Source: Lachnospiraceae bacterium (GTDB lineage: Bacteria; Bacillota; Clostridia; Lachnospirales; Anaerotignaceae). From it: a stretch of DNA of 63,374 nt. Where the stretch lies: the NCBI GenBank assembly GCA_003543235.1, contig DPJA01000011.1:1-63374 (forward strand), written 5' to 3'. The notes beneath the pieces are model-generated. The model was not told where the DNA came from, ran no database searches, and saw nothing but the letters and a program-made list of their open reading frames with translations. Both the position numbers and the translations under genes were made by a program. This document shows positions 1-7,644 of the stretch, piece after piece (the stretch's first letter is position 1; each line of letters opens with the position of its first letter).

Positions 1-476
1 AGTTATTTGACAACAGGGTATTGACGGCAATATCCCTTTTTACATCAACAGTGGTGTCCTTAGCCTATAAATTTTTATTTCCAGAAAAGCAGTATCTTTA
101 CGGTGCGGCGGCAGTTTTGGTGATTATGGTACTGGACTTGGCTACAAAGCTATTTTCACTATCCAGACAGGGTGGAGGCGTGAAGAATTCGCTGCTTACT
201 CACAAAATATCTAGCAGTGCGTTTGCAAGAGGTACTACGGACAAGCTGTTGGTGTTTGGCATAATGCTGATTATTTGCGGTTGTGCTTACAGGCTTACAA
301 TTATTGATACCGTGGCAATTTGGTTTGCACAGTTGGTTTATACGCTGATGTTTTTAAGGGATTTGCTTTCTATCCTTGAAAATTTACGAGATGCAGGAGT
401 TAAGGGTTTAAATATTTTTGAAAAGGCTGTAAAAAAGAAAATGGGCGAGTATGTAGATGAGGGGGAATTGAAATGA
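1..476 (+). CDS. Phage-type holin, 5' end outside the window
   Basis: The reading frame is open from the first bases, so the N-terminus probably lies outside the window. A TTG at 21 is the only nearby start and has no properly spaced ribosome site. At least two hydrophobic segments are visible, one around MVLDLATKL and one around FGIMLIICGCAY, followed by a charged Lys-rich tail. This fits the phage_holin_4 (toxin secretion/lysis holin) family, which makes membrane lesions that release an endolysin. Its stop overlaps the next start (ATGA at 473-476), and an amidase follows, which is the usual lysis-module order. The family call is by pattern and context. Confidence 0.7.
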   Translation, partial: LFDNRVLTAISLFTSTVVSLAYKFLFPEKQYLYGAAAVLVIMVLDLATKLFSLSRQGGGVKNSLLTHKISSSAFARGTTDKLLVFGIMLIICGCAYRLTIIDTVAIWFAQLVYTLMFLRDLLSILENLRDAGVKGLNIFEKAVKKKMGEYVDEGELK

Positions 477-643
477 AATTTGATGCAATAAACGTGCAAG
501 AATTGACGGTAATTGTTATATGCGGAGTTGGTTTGGTGTCAGCAATATGCTTTGGAAGAAATGATTTAGCTATGGCGATTGGAAGCGGCTTGGTGGGATA
601 TTTAGGCGGAGCAAAGTCTAGTGCAAAAACCGAGGATAAATAA
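473..643 (+). CDS. Small phage-type membrane protein, 56 aa
   Basis: This short gene overlaps the holin stop by four bases and ends 12 bases before the amidase, so it is probably translated by coupling. The product is 56 residues with one hydrophobic segment (about residues 11-27, including VIVICGVGLVSAI), a second weakly hydrophobic Gly-rich stretch (LVGYLGG) and a short charged tail. Position and shape fit a small holin or holin partner of a lysis cassette. No specific family is recognised. Confidence 0.6.
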   Translation: MKFDAINVQELTVIVICGVGLVSAICFGRNDLAMAIGSGLVGYLGGAKSSAKTEDK

Positions 644-655
644 GGATGGTGCGGT

Positions 656-1315
656 ATGAATTTAAAAACAAACATCGCTAATAGCGGTAATTATACAAGA
701 GGTCGCACAAGAAGTATTAAATACATAATAATACATTATACCGCAAATAATGGCGACACAGCAAAGGGAAACTGCAATTATTTTGCTATAGGAGGAAGAA
801 ACGCCTCGGCACACTATTTTGTAGATGAAAATGGTATTTATCAATCCGTTGCAGATAGCGACACAGCGTGGTCGGTGGGGGCTTCAAGATATTTTCACGA
901 TGATTGCAGAAACAACAACAGCATATCCGTTGAAATGTGCAGTCGCAAAGATTCCAGTGGTAACTATTACATTAAAGAGGATACTGTTAGTAATGCTGCT
1001 GAGTTAGTTAAGGTATTGATGGAAAAATACAATGTGCCTATTTCCAACGTACTTAGGCACTACGATGTTACAGGGAAGAACTGCCCTGAACCATTTGTGA
1101 GAGATGCGACACAATGGACGGTATTTAAAAAGAGATTGGAGGAGGAAGAGATGGAGAAGACAGCGGTTAAGATTAGCGTAAACGGCACAGCAAAGACCTT
1201 AGAGGGCTTTAACATTGATGGTACGAACTATGTTACCATTAGAGAATTGTGTGAGCTGTTAGGGGTTACAGTAGGGTATGACAGTGCTACAAAGACGGTT
1301 GTATTAAGCAAGTAA
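656..1315 (+). CDS. N-acetylmuramoyl-L-alanine amidase (Amidase_2) with C-terminal stalk domain
   Basis: A 219-residue peptidoglycan amidase that would cut the bond between MurNAc and L-Ala. The Amidase_2/PGRP domain covers about residues 15-160, with likely zinc ligands H27 (in IIHYTAN), H135 (in LRHYDVTG) and C143 (in KNCPEP). An acidic linker (LEEEEMEK) leads to a copper-amine-oxidase-N-like stalk repeat at 171-219 (VTIRELCELLGV then TKTVVL), probably for wall attachment. No signal peptide is present, so export would need the holin encoded upstream. This is the endolysin of the cassette. A host amidase of phage origin remains possible. Confidence 0.88.
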   Translation: MNLKTNIANSGNYTRGRTRSIKYIIIHYTANNGDTAKGNCNYFAIGGRNASAHYFVDENGIYQSVADSDTAWSVGASRYFHDDCRNNNSISVEMCSRKDSSGNYYIKEDTVSNAAELVKVLMEKYNVPISNVLRHYDVTGKNCPEPFVRDATQWTVFKKRLEEEEMEKTAVKISVNGTAKTLEGFNIDGTNYVTIRELCELLGVTVGYDSATKTVVLSK

Positions 1316-1450
1316 AACGTTAGATAGGACATATTTAAACAATGTAATAAAATCTTTAAAATTTATTAAAAGCGTTGACATTTTAAGAAAGTTGTGGCAA
1401 TCTACAATAAAGGGTATAGTTAAAGATTGAATTTATACATATTTTAGAGT

Positions 1451-1493
1451 CCTCTCAGTGTCGAAAGGAAAGTTGACAACAGGAGGTTTTTTT
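1451..1493 (+). terminator. Possible leader terminator upstream of livJ
   Basis: CCTCT at 1451-1455 can pair with GGAGG at 1482-1486, and TGTC with GACA inside it, separated by a small internal loop. Seven T residues follow directly. It lies about 80 bases before the livJ start and after a TTGACA at 1375-1380, so it could be an attenuator for the liv operon. No ligand class is recognised. Confidence 0.45.
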
Positions 1494-1500
1494 AATGACG

Positions 1501-1532
1501 TAGAAAACACAGTGATATAGAGCTGTTTTCTA
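1501..1532 (+). other. Stem-loop in livJ 5' leader
   Basis: TAGAAAACA at 1501-1509 is a perfect 9-bp inverted repeat of TGTTTTCTA at 1524-1532, with a 14-base loop. It sits between the possible terminator and the ribosome site of livJ (AGAGGGGG at 1553-1560). It may stabilise the mRNA or take part in leader control. Confidence 0.5.
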
Positions 1533-1570
1533 ATAAATATATTTTGATTTTTAAGAGGGGGATAACAAGT

Positions 1571-2764
1571 ATGAAAAAGTTTTTAAGCTTAGCAATGGCA
1601 GCAATGATGGCAGTTTCTATGACAGCATGTGGAAGTAGCAGTGCTCCAAAGGATGCGTCTTCAGATGCAGCAGATAAAACATCAACAGAGGCTTCAAGCG
1701 ATGCTACATTTAAGATTGGTGGTATTGGACCTATTACAGGAGGTGCCGCTGTTTACGGTCTTGGTGTTATGAATGGTGCACAGCTTGCAGTAGATGAAAT
1801 TAATGCAGCAGGTGGTATTAATGGTTACCAGGTTGAGTTTAATTTTCAAGATGACGAGCATGATGCAGAAAAATCTGTAAACGCTTACAATGCGTTAAAG
1901 GATTGGGGTATGCAGGCACTTATGGGTACGGTTACAAGCACACCTTGTATTGCAGTAGCTGATAAAACAGCAGCAGACAATATGTTCCAGATTACACCAT
2001 CAGGTTCAGCAGTTCCTTGTATTGCAAATGATAATGCTTTCCGTGTTTGTTTTTCAGACCCTGATCAGGGCGCTGCATCTGCAAAATATATTGGTGAAAA
2101 CAAGCTTGCAACAAAGGTTGCTGTAATATACGACAGTTCTGATGTCTATTCCTCAGGTATTTATGAAAAGTTTGCTTCAGAAGCAGCAAATCAGGGAATT
2201 GAAATTGTTGCAGCAGAAGCATTTACAGCTGATAGCAAAACAGATTTCTCTGTTCAGCTTCAGAAAGCAAAATCAGCAGGTGCTGAAATGGTATTTTTAC
2301 CTATTTACTACACAGAGGCATCTTTAATTCTTGCACAGGCTGCTACACTTGACTTTGCACCAACTTTCTTTGGTTGTGACGGTCTTGACGGCATACTTAA
2401 TGTTGAAAAATTTGACACCTCACTTGCAGAGGGCGTAATGCTTCTTACACCATTTGCAGCAGATTCACAGGATGAACTTACACAGAAATTTGTAAGTGCT
2501 TACAAAACAGCTTACAATGAAACACCAAATCAGTTTGCAGCAGATGCGTATGATGCTATTTATGCAATAAAGGCAGCTATGGAAGATGGGGCTGTAACAC
2601 CTGATATGAGCGTATCAGATATTTGTGACGCGATGAAGGCTTCTATGGTTAAAATTTCAGTTGATGGTCTTACAGGTCTTGGTATGACATGGAATGAAAG
2701 CGGAGAGCCAAGCAAACAACCAAAGGCGGTTAAGATTGTAAACGGTGCATACACAGCTATGTAA
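1571..2764 (+). CDS. livJ: Branched-chain amino acid ABC transporter, substrate-binding lipoprotein
   Basis: A 397-residue periplasmic-binding-protein-like lipoprotein (Peripla_BP_6 family) that captures Leu, Ile or Val at the outer face of the membrane. The chosen ATG has AGAGGGGG nine bases upstream. An in-frame start at 1544 lacks a site and would bury the signal peptide. The lipobox (VSMTAC, C20) is followed by a Ser/Ala/Asp-rich linker and then the receptor fold, starting around FKIGGIGPITGGAAVYG. Two permeases and two ATPases follow, giving a complete Liv/HAAT system. The exact amino acid preference cannot be read from the sequence. Confidence 0.92.
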   Translation: MKKFLSLAMAAMMAVSMTACGSSSAPKDASSDAADKTSTEASSDATFKIGGIGPITGGAAVYGLGVMNGAQLAVDEINAAGGINGYQVEFNFQDDEHDAEKSVNAYNALKDWGMQALMGTVTSTPCIAVADKTAADNMFQITPSGSAVPCIANDNAFRVCFSDPDQGAASAKYIGENKLATKVAVIYDSSDVYSSGIYEKFASEAANQGIEIVAAEAFTADSKTDFSVQLQKAKSAGAEMVFLPIYYTEASLILAQAATLDFAPTFFGCDGLDGILNVEKFDTSLAEGVMLLTPFAADSQDELTQKFVSAYKTAYNETPNQFAADAYDAIYAIKAAMEDGAVTPDMSVSDICDAMKASMVKISVDGLTGLGMTWNESGEPSKQPKAVKIVNGAYTAM

Positions 2765-2820
2765 CGTATATTCTGTTTTGCAAATAACAAAACAGCGCTT
2801 TTGTGGTGAAAGCAATTACG

Positions 2821-2856
2821 GAGGGTTGTCTGTGGACAGCCCTCTTGTTTAGTTTT
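2821..2856 (+). terminator. Terminator-like hairpin between livJ and livH
   Basis: GAGGGTTGTC pairs with GACAGCCCTC (10 bp, one G-U) around a TGTG loop, followed by TTGTTTAGTTTT. Inside an importer operon this probably allows partial read-through, so that the binding protein is made in excess over the membrane parts. Confidence 0.8.
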
Positions 2857-2955
2857 AACAAAGGAATATTTTTGATATGGTCAAGGATACATTTGGTAAA
2901 AAATATACATTGGCAAACGCTATGTGTAAAAAAAATATAGGAAAGGTGTGTTGGT

Positions 2956-3837
2956 ATGACTTTTATATCGTATTTGATTAATGGGATAAGCCTTGGCAGT
3001 GTATATGCCATTATTGCTCTTGGGTATACGATGGTTTACGGCATTGCAAAGATGCTGAATTTTGCACATGGCGATATTATTATGGTAGGAGGGTTTGCGG
3101 TATTTTTATCAGTAAACAGTTTAGGGCTTCCGCCTCTTGTTGGTGTTTTGATTGCGGTTATTGTATGCACCGCCCTTGGTGTAACAATAGAGAGGGTTGC
3201 TTATAGGTCACTTAGAGGTGCGTCACCATTGGCGGTACTTATTACGGCTATTGGTGTAAGTTATTTACTTCAAAATCTTGCGTTGCTCCTTTTTGGTGCA
3301 AATACAAAGTCTTTTTCTTCTGTTGTAACTGTACCAGCAATTAAGCTTGCAGAGGGTCAGCTTACAATTTCGGGCGAAACTATTGTAACTATTTTAAGCT
3401 GTGTTGTTATTATGATAGGCCTTACAACATTTATTAGAAAAACAAAAGCAGGACAGGCTATGCTTGCGGTGTCGGAAGACAGAGGTGCGGCAACACTTAT
3501 GGGTATAAATGTAAACGGAACTATTGCTCTTACTTTTGCAATAGGTTCAGCTTTGGCAGCAGTAGCAGGCGTGCTTCTATGTTCAGCATATCCGTCACTT
3601 ACTCCTTATACAGGTGCTATGCCTGGTATTAAGGCCTTTGTTGCGGCAGTTTTTGGAGGCATTGGGTCTATACCGGGAGCTATGATAGGCGGTATTTTGC
3701 TTGGTATTATTGAAAATCTTTCTAAGGCGTATATTTCTTCTCAGATGGCAGATGCAATTGTTTTTGGTGTACTTATAATTGTTTTGCTTGTAAGACCTAC
3801 TGGAATACTGGGCAAGAAAATACATGAGAAAGTATAG
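2956..3837 (+). CDS. livH: Branched-chain amino acid ABC transporter permease LivH
   Basis: A 293-residue integral membrane protein of the BPD_transp_2 (LivH) family, with about eight hydrophobic segments. The typical opening (NGISLGSVYAIIALGYTMVYG) and the motif LNFAHGDIIMVG are present. It forms half of the membrane channel of the importer. It has a near-standard ribosome site (GGAAAGGTG) and its TAG stop lies directly before the livM ribosome site. Confidence 0.94.
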   Translation: MTFISYLINGISLGSVYAIIALGYTMVYGIAKMLNFAHGDIIMVGGFAVFLSVNSLGLPPLVGVLIAVIVCTALGVTIERVAYRSLRGASPLAVLITAIGVSYLLQNLALLLFGANTKSFSSVVTVPAIKLAEGQLTISGETIVTILSCVVIMIGLTTFIRKTKAGQAMLAVSEDRGAATLMGINVNGTIALTFAIGSALAAVAGVLLCSAYPSLTPYTGAMPGIKAFVAAVFGGIGSIPGAMIGGILLGIIENLSKAYISSQMADAIVFGVLIIVLLVRPTGILGKKIHEKV

Positions 3838-3846
3838 GTGGTCAAA

Positions 3847-4914
3847 ATGGATAACAAAAAAATGAAAAAAACTACAAAAAGCAGTATTATTACATATGCT
3901 ATGGTTATAGCCGTTTACATAATTGTAGAAATCATGCTTAAAACAGGAAGTATGTCTAGCCTTATGCAGGGGCTGCTGGTACCTATTTGTGTATATATAA
4001 TTCTTGCGGTTTCTCTTAATCTTACCGTTGGTATATTGGGAGAACTTAGCCTTGGACACGCAGGGTTTATGTGTGTGGGTGCATTCTCAGGGGCATTTTT
4101 TACAAAGGTAATGGCTGAAATCATTCCAAATGTTGGTGTGCGTTTATTTTTTGCTATTTTAGTTGGTGCCGCTGTGGCAGGCTTGTTTGGTATTATTATA
4201 GGCATTCCCGTTCTTCGTTTAAAAGGGGATTATCTTGCTATTGTTACTCTCGCATTTGGCGAAATTATTAAAAATATTGTTAATGTACTTTATGTAGGTA
4301 AAGACAGCGTAGGGCTGCACCTTTCCACAAAGGATGCGGTGGCTCTTAAATTGGCTGAGGGTGGCGAGGTTATTATAAACGGGGCACAGGGCATAACAGG
4401 AACACCACACGCCTCAACCTTTACATTAGGAATAATTCTTATACTTGTAACCTTATTTATAATTATGAATCTTGTAAATTCCAGAACGGGCAGAGCAATT
4501 ATGGCTATTAGAGATAACCTTATTGCAGCTGAATCTGTAGGGATAAATATAACACAATATAAACTTTTAGCTTTTGCTATTTCGGCAGCGTTAGCAGGTG
4601 TTGCGGGAGTGCTGTATGCTCATAATCTTTCAACTCTTACGGCTTTGCCTAAAAACTTTGGCTACAATATGTCTATTATGATACTTGTTTTTGTTGTTCT
4701 TGGAGGAATAGGCAACATAAAAGGTTCTATTATTTCGGCGGTTATTTTAACACTTCTGCCAGAACTTTTAAGAGGTCTTAATAACTACCGTATGCTTATA
4801 TATGCCATTGTGCTTATTGCAATGATGATTTTTAATTCAAGCCCTAAGGCAATTGAATTAAGAATGAGGTTGGTGGAGAAATTTTGCATCAGGAAAAAGA
4901 AAGGGGCTGCATAA
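3847..4914 (+). CDS. livM: Branched-chain amino acid ABC transporter permease LivM
   Basis: A 355-residue permease of the LivM family and partner of LivH. The motif LGELSLGHAGFMCVGAF and the later EAA-like loop (AESVGINITQYKLLAF) are visible. The ATG at 3847 is preferred because AGGTGG at 3836-3841 lies five bases upstream. A GTG at 3838 would overlap that site. About ten hydrophobic segments are present, with a basic C-terminus. The stop lies two bases before livG. Confidence 0.93.
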   Translation: MDNKKMKKTTKSSIITYAMVIAVYIIVEIMLKTGSMSSLMQGLLVPICVYIILAVSLNLTVGILGELSLGHAGFMCVGAFSGAFFTKVMAEIIPNVGVRLFFAILVGAAVAGLFGIIIGIPVLRLKGDYLAIVTLAFGEIIKNIVNVLYVGKDSVGLHLSTKDAVALKLAEGGEVIINGAQGITGTPHASTFTLGIILILVTLFIIMNLVNSRTGRAIMAIRDNLIAAESVGINITQYKLLAFAISAALAGVAGVLYAHNLSTLTALPKNFGYNMSIMILVFVVLGGIGNIKGSIISAVILTLLPELLRGLNNYRMLIYAIVLIAMMIFNSSPKAIELRMRLVEKFCIRKKKGAA

Positions 4915-4916
4915 CC

Positions 4917-5675
4917 ATGGCTTTGTTAGAGGTTAAGGATTTAAACATTGCCTTTGGAGGGTTAAAGGCAGTTGACCGTTTTAATATAACCATTGAAAAA
5001 GGCGAATTGTATGGGCTTATTGGTCCTAATGGTGCAGGCAAAACAACTGTATTTAATTTACTTACAGGGGTTTATAAGCCTGACTCGGGAAGCATTTCTC
5101 TTGATGGCAAGGATATTACAGGAAAACGTACAATTGATATAAACCAAGCAGGTGTTGCAAGAACTTTTCAGAATATACGTTTGTTTAAAAATATGTCAGT
5201 GTTGGATAATGTAAAAGTTGGTTTGCATAACAATAACAAATATTCAACAATAGAGGGCATTTTACGTATGCCAAGATATTTCAAGGTGGAAAAGGAAATG
5301 AACAATCGTGCCATGGAGCTACTGAAAGTTTTTGGACTTCAGAACGAATGCAATTTTAAAGCTTCTAATTTGCCTTACGGCAAACAGAGAAAGTTGGAAA
5401 TAGCCAGGGCGTTGTCGACGGAGCCTGTGCTTTTGCTTTTAGATGAGCCAGCCGCAGGAATGAATCCTAATGAAACAAAGGAGTTAATGGACACTATTCG
5501 CTTTGTTAGGGACGAATTTGGAATGACAATACTTCTTATAGAGCATGATATGAAGCTGGTTTCGGGTATATGTGAAAAGCTTACGGTGCTTAACTTTGGA
5601 AATGTGCTTGCACAGGGACAAACATCGCAGGTGCTAAACAATCCGCAGGTTATATCTGCATATCTTGGAGATTAG
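4917..5675 (+). CDS. livG: Branched-chain amino acid ABC transporter ATP-binding protein LivG
   Basis: A 252-residue ATPase with a Walker A motif (GPNGAGKTT), a degenerate signature region (NLPYGKQRKLEIARAL) and Walker B (LLLLDEPAAGMNP). The C-terminal MILLIEHDMKLV region is typical of LivG. The start MALLEVKDL is chosen because AAAGGGG lies upstream; an earlier in-frame TTG falls inside livM. The signature starts PYGKQ instead of LSGGQ, which is common in LivG. It works with LivF as the ATPase pair. Confidence 0.94.
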   Translation: MALLEVKDLNIAFGGLKAVDRFNITIEKGELYGLIGPNGAGKTTVFNLLTGVYKPDSGSISLDGKDITGKRTIDINQAGVARTFQNIRLFKNMSVLDNVKVGLHNNNKYSTIEGILRMPRYFKVEKEMNNRAMELLKVFGLQNECNFKASNLPYGKQRKLEIARALSTEPVLLLLDEPAAGMNPNETKELMDTIRFVRDEFGMTILLIEHDMKLVSGICEKLTVLNFGNVLAQGQTSQVLNNPQVISAYLGD

Positions 5676-5686
5676 GAGGGGAACTT

Positions 5687-6397
5687 ATGGCTTTGCTTGA
5701 AGTAAGGGATTTAGAAGTATTTTATGGTGTTATCCGTGCCATTAAGGGAATTTCCTTTGATGTAAATGAAGGCGAAATAATTGCACTTATAGGTGCAAAT
5801 GGTGCTGGAAAAACAACAATTCTTCATACAGTAACGGGTCTTATCCCATCAAAAAGTGGTAAGATTTTTTATAATGGAACAGAGATAACAAAAATGCAGG
5901 GGCATAAGCTTGTGCCTATGGGGATTGCCCATGTACCAGAGGGCAGACGAGTGTTTTCTCAGCTTAGCGTTATTCAAAATTTGAGAATGGGTGCGTATAC
6001 AAGGAGTGACAAGAAAGAAATTGAGGATACACTAAAAATGGTGTATGAAAGATTTCCAAGACTTGAAGAGAGAAAACATCAGCTGGCAGGTACACTCTCT
6101 GGTGGTGAACAGCAAATGCTTGCTATGGGCCGTGCACTTATGAGCCATCCTAAGCTTATTTTGCTGGACGAGCCATCTATGGGGCTTTCGCCTATATTTG
6201 TAAAGGAAATATTCGATATTATAGAGAAAATAAGTTCAGATGGAACGACGGTGCTTTTGGTTGAGCAGAATGCAAAAAAAGCACTTTCAATTTCAAATAG
6301 AGCATATGTACTTGAAACAGGAAATATTGCATTAAGTGGCGACGCAAAAGAGCTTATGAACAATGATTCTGTTAAAAAAGCATATTTAAGTGAATAA
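5687..6397 (+). CDS. livF: Branched-chain amino acid ABC transporter ATP-binding protein LivF
   Basis: A 236-residue ATPase that begins almost like LivG (MALLEVRDLEVFYG). Walker A (GANGAGKTT), signature (LSGGEQQMLAMGRAL) and Walker B (LILLDEPSMGLSP) are all intact. It has an AGGAGGGG ribosome site and lies 11 bases after livG. It is the last gene of the operon and is followed by a strong terminator. Confidence 0.94.
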   Translation: MALLEVRDLEVFYGVIRAIKGISFDVNEGEIIALIGANGAGKTTILHTVTGLIPSKSGKIFYNGTEITKMQGHKLVPMGIAHVPEGRRVFSQLSVIQNLRMGAYTRSDKKEIEDTLKMVYERFPRLEERKHQLAGTLSGGEQQMLAMGRALMSHPKLILLDEPSMGLSPIFVKEIFDIIEKISSDGTTVLLVEQNAKKALSISNRAYVLETGNIALSGDAKELMNNDSVKKAYLSE

Positions 6398-6407
6398 AAA
6401 TGTTAAA

Positions 6408-6440
6408 GGGTCGTGGAGTATATCCATGGCTCTTTTTTTA
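6408..6440 (+). terminator. Rho-independent terminator of the liv operon
   Basis: GGGTCGTGGA pairs with TCCATGGCTC (10 bp with three G-U pairs) around a GTATA loop, followed by seven T residues. It lies just after the livF stop. Confidence 0.8.
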
Positions 6441-6543
6441 TTTATCTTAATTTAGAAGGATGCTGATTTGGAAAATAAACTATTTATATTATCTGATTGA
6501 AAATCCTTAAAATTAAAATAATGCTGTTTTTTTATAATAATTG

Positions 6544-6552
6544 TGCTATAAT
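6544..6552 (+). promoter_or_regulatory. Extended -10 promoter of the peroxiredoxin gene
   Basis: TGCTATAAT is a perfect extended -10 element located 36 bases before the start codon. No convincing -35 box is present, as is common with extended -10 promoters. Confidence 0.6.
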
Positions 6553-6588
6553 TAAATAATAATTATAATTTATAAGGAGGTAATATTT

Positions 6589-7269
6589 ATGGAAAATGAA
6601 AATACTTATCAAATGCCTTTGTTGGGGGACTTGGCACCAAGCTTTGAGGCAATAACTACTCAGGGGAAAATCACTTTTCCTCAGGATTACAGCGGTAGTT
6701 GGGTTGTTCTTTTTTCTCACCCAGCGGATTTTACGCCAGTGTGTACAACTGAAATGATGACCTTTGCTAATATGTCCGATGAGTTTGACGCAATAAATAC
6801 AAAGCTTATAGGTCTTTCGGTAGATTCTCTTCATTCCCACATAGCCTGGATAAGAAGTATGTGCGAAATTGAGTGGAAAGGCATGAAAAATACCGATATT
6901 AAGTTTCCTATTATTGAGGACATAAGGATGGAAGTGGCTCATAAATATGGTATGATGCAGCCAAAACAATCAACAACACACGCAGTACGTGCGGTGTTTA
7001 TAATAGACACTAAGGGAATTGTTCGTACAATACTTTATTATCCTCTTTCAACTGGGCGTAATTTTGTTGAAATTAAGAGGATAATTCAGGCATTGCAGAA
7101 AACGGATGAGGAGGGTGTTGCAACTCCAGCAGACTGGAAGGTTGGGGATGATGTAATTATGCACACACCAACCACCTGTGAAACGGTAAAAGAGCGAGTT
7201 GCAAGCAAGGATGAGAACCTATATTGCTTAGACTGGTTCCTTTGCTTTAAAAAAGAAAAAAATAATTGA
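6589..7269 (+). CDS. Peroxiredoxin, Prx6-like AhpC/TSA family
   Basis: A 226-residue thiol peroxidase that would reduce hydrogen peroxide and organic hydroperoxides in the cytoplasm. The active-site motif PADFTPVCTTE gives peroxidatic C52, with T49 and P45 in the expected PxxxTxxC pattern. The long C-terminal domain (AlkC-like, with PADWKVGDDVIMHTP) is typical of the Prx6 group. Further cysteines occur at CEIEWKG, TTCETVK and near the end (YCLDWFLCF), so the resolving chemistry is unclear. It has an AAGGAGG ribosome site and its own promoter. It fits the anaerobic lifestyle implied by the superoxide reductase at 34247. Confidence 0.92.
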   Translation: MENENTYQMPLLGDLAPSFEAITTQGKITFPQDYSGSWVVLFSHPADFTPVCTTEMMTFANMSDEFDAINTKLIGLSVDSLHSHIAWIRSMCEIEWKGMKNTDIKFPIIEDIRMEVAHKYGMMQPKQSTTHAVRAVFIIDTKGIVRTILYYPLSTGRNFVEIKRIIQALQKTDEEGVATPADWKVGDDVIMHTPTTCETVKERVASKDENLYCLDWFLCFKKEKNN

Positions 7270-7284
7270 TAATTTAAAAAGCAC

Positions 7285-7313
7285 TTGACTTTTTATAAGC
7301 AAAGTATTATCCT
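7285..7313 (+). promoter_or_regulatory. Probable promoter of the trpXYZ T-box transcript
   Basis: TTGACT at 7285-7290 is followed after 17 bases by TATCCT at 7308-7313. A TATTAT at 7305-7310 is a better -10 box but leaves only 14 bases of spacing. Either would start the transcript just before the T-box leader. Confidence 0.5.
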
Positions 7314-7324
7314 ATACAAAAGAT

Positions 7325-7604
7325 AAACCGTTGAGAAAGAAGAGTAAGCTTTTAATGATATTACAGAGAGTCGCAGAGGGTGGAAATGCGGTATGGAGTT
7401 ATTAGCTGAATGGACTTTTGAGGGCAACCCCAAAGCTTTTTTTAAGCAAGTAGGCGTTGACGAGAAACTTAACTCGTTATAAATTATGGGATGTATGTCA
7501 GTACATTATAAGAGGTCAATTTTATTGACAATTTGAGTGGTACCACGATTATAACTTTGTTTATAACCGCCTCAAGCATTATGGCTTGGGGCGGATTTTT
7601 TTGT
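7325..7604 (+). ncRNA. T-box riboswitch, tryptophan specifier (TGG)
   Basis: The leader holds the T-box landmarks in order: an AGAGAG element near 7366 with the GGTGGAAATGCGG apical region, a specifier-loop context GAA-TGG-ACT with the Trp codon TGG at 7411-7413, the T-box core GAGTGGTACCACG at 7535-7547, and a terminator (CCGCCTCAAGC pairing with GCTTGGGGCGG, then a T-run) at 7567-7602. Uncharged tRNA-Trp would stabilise the antiterminator and switch on the transporter. The specifier codon agrees with the TrpXYZ-type genes downstream. Confidence 0.92.
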
Positions 7605-7644
7605 TTATAAAAAGATATGAATTTAAAGAAAAGGGGTTTATATT

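Noticed and set aside
4917..6397. livG and livF as a repeated or duplicated element
   Set aside because: They begin with nearly the same residues, but this is normal for the two ATPases of this importer type.
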